Origin: an uncultured Bacteroidales bacterium
GTDB taxonomy: Bacteria; Bacteroidota; Bacteroidia; Bacteroidales; WCHB1-69
Assembly: GCA_946407715.1 (NCBI GenBank)
Contig: CAMJPH010000062.1
Location: forward strand, 1-14,400
Length of the DNA stretch: 14,400 nucleotides
Reading direction: 5' to 3'
The first letter of the stretch is position 1. Each line of letters opens with the position of its first letter. Positions 14,302 through 14,400 of the stretch are shown piece after piece. The notes below the pieces were generated by a model. That model ran no database searches. It saw only the letters and a list, made by a program, of their open reading frames with translations, and was not told where the DNA came from. A program made the position numbers and the translations under genes.

Positions 14302-14400
14302 ATGACAAAAAAGAAAACAAAAAGAAAGTCCAAGACAGAATCATTGGCAGTTGTTCTTTGTCAGACGGCTTCGGGCATATCACAGCCACTCTACAATCAG
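14302..14400 (+). CDS. Start of an unidentified protein, cut by the window end
   Basis: Thirty-three codons are visible, MTKKKTKRKSKTESLAVVL and on, with no stop before the end. The first 12 residues are very basic (nine of them Lys or Arg), and the rest includes ASGISQPLYNQ. I do not recognise the family. The start is supported by a good promoter at 14145-14175 and an A-rich upstream region, which Bacteroidota often use in place of a Shine-Dalgarno sequence. Confidence 0.55.
   Translation, partial: MTKKKTKRKSKTESLAVVLCQTASGISQPLYNQ

Overview
The window looks like the chromosome of a member of the Bacteroidales or a close Bacteroidota relative. At least five intergenic sites carry the Bacteroidota -7 promoter box TAnnTTTG. 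The proteins (short-form PurB, an MBOAT plus SGNH acyltransferase pair, a small XRE-like protein, a large secreted protein ending in a Fibrobacter-type paralogous domain) are also typical of that phylum. No species can be named from the sequence.

Left part (1-6650), all on the + strand: a HAD-family phosphatase that has lost its N-terminal catalytic motif, a secreted SUMF1/FGE-fold protein, purB (adenylosuccinate lyase, purine synthesis), upp (uracil salvage), and a directly abutting pair made of an MBOAT O-acyltransferase and a membrane-anchored AlgX/AlgJ-like SGNH protein, which probably O-acetylate an exported glycan. Middle (6654-9126), on the - strand: a small XRE-like DNA-binding protein followed by recG (helicase for stalled forks and branched DNA). 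Right part (9127-14400): two repeat-rich intergenic stretches of about 0.7 and 1.0 kb flank a 3.5-kb - strand gene for a secreted fibrous protein. The last gene starts at 14302 on the + strand and runs off the window.

The main unexplained structure lies in the two flanks of the large surface-protein gene. Each flank carries, in the same order and orientation, a long imperfect hairpin with a shared closing helix (TCTGGAC/GTCCAGA) and a 3x2 internal loop, a - strand TAnnTTTG box, and a 130-bp direct repeat (about 88 % identical, ungapped, offset 4355 bp). The helix outside the shared core differs in sequence between copies but still pairs, which suggests the fold is conserved. A separate family of near-perfect palindromes with arms GTAGAGACG/CGTCTCTAC occurs four times (after purB, after upp, near 9720, and in the leader of the last gene). 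The large gene also has an 11-bp tandem array in its leader and internal 42-bp repeats. I see no CRISPR array, tRNA, rRNA, intact transposase or other recognised defence gene.
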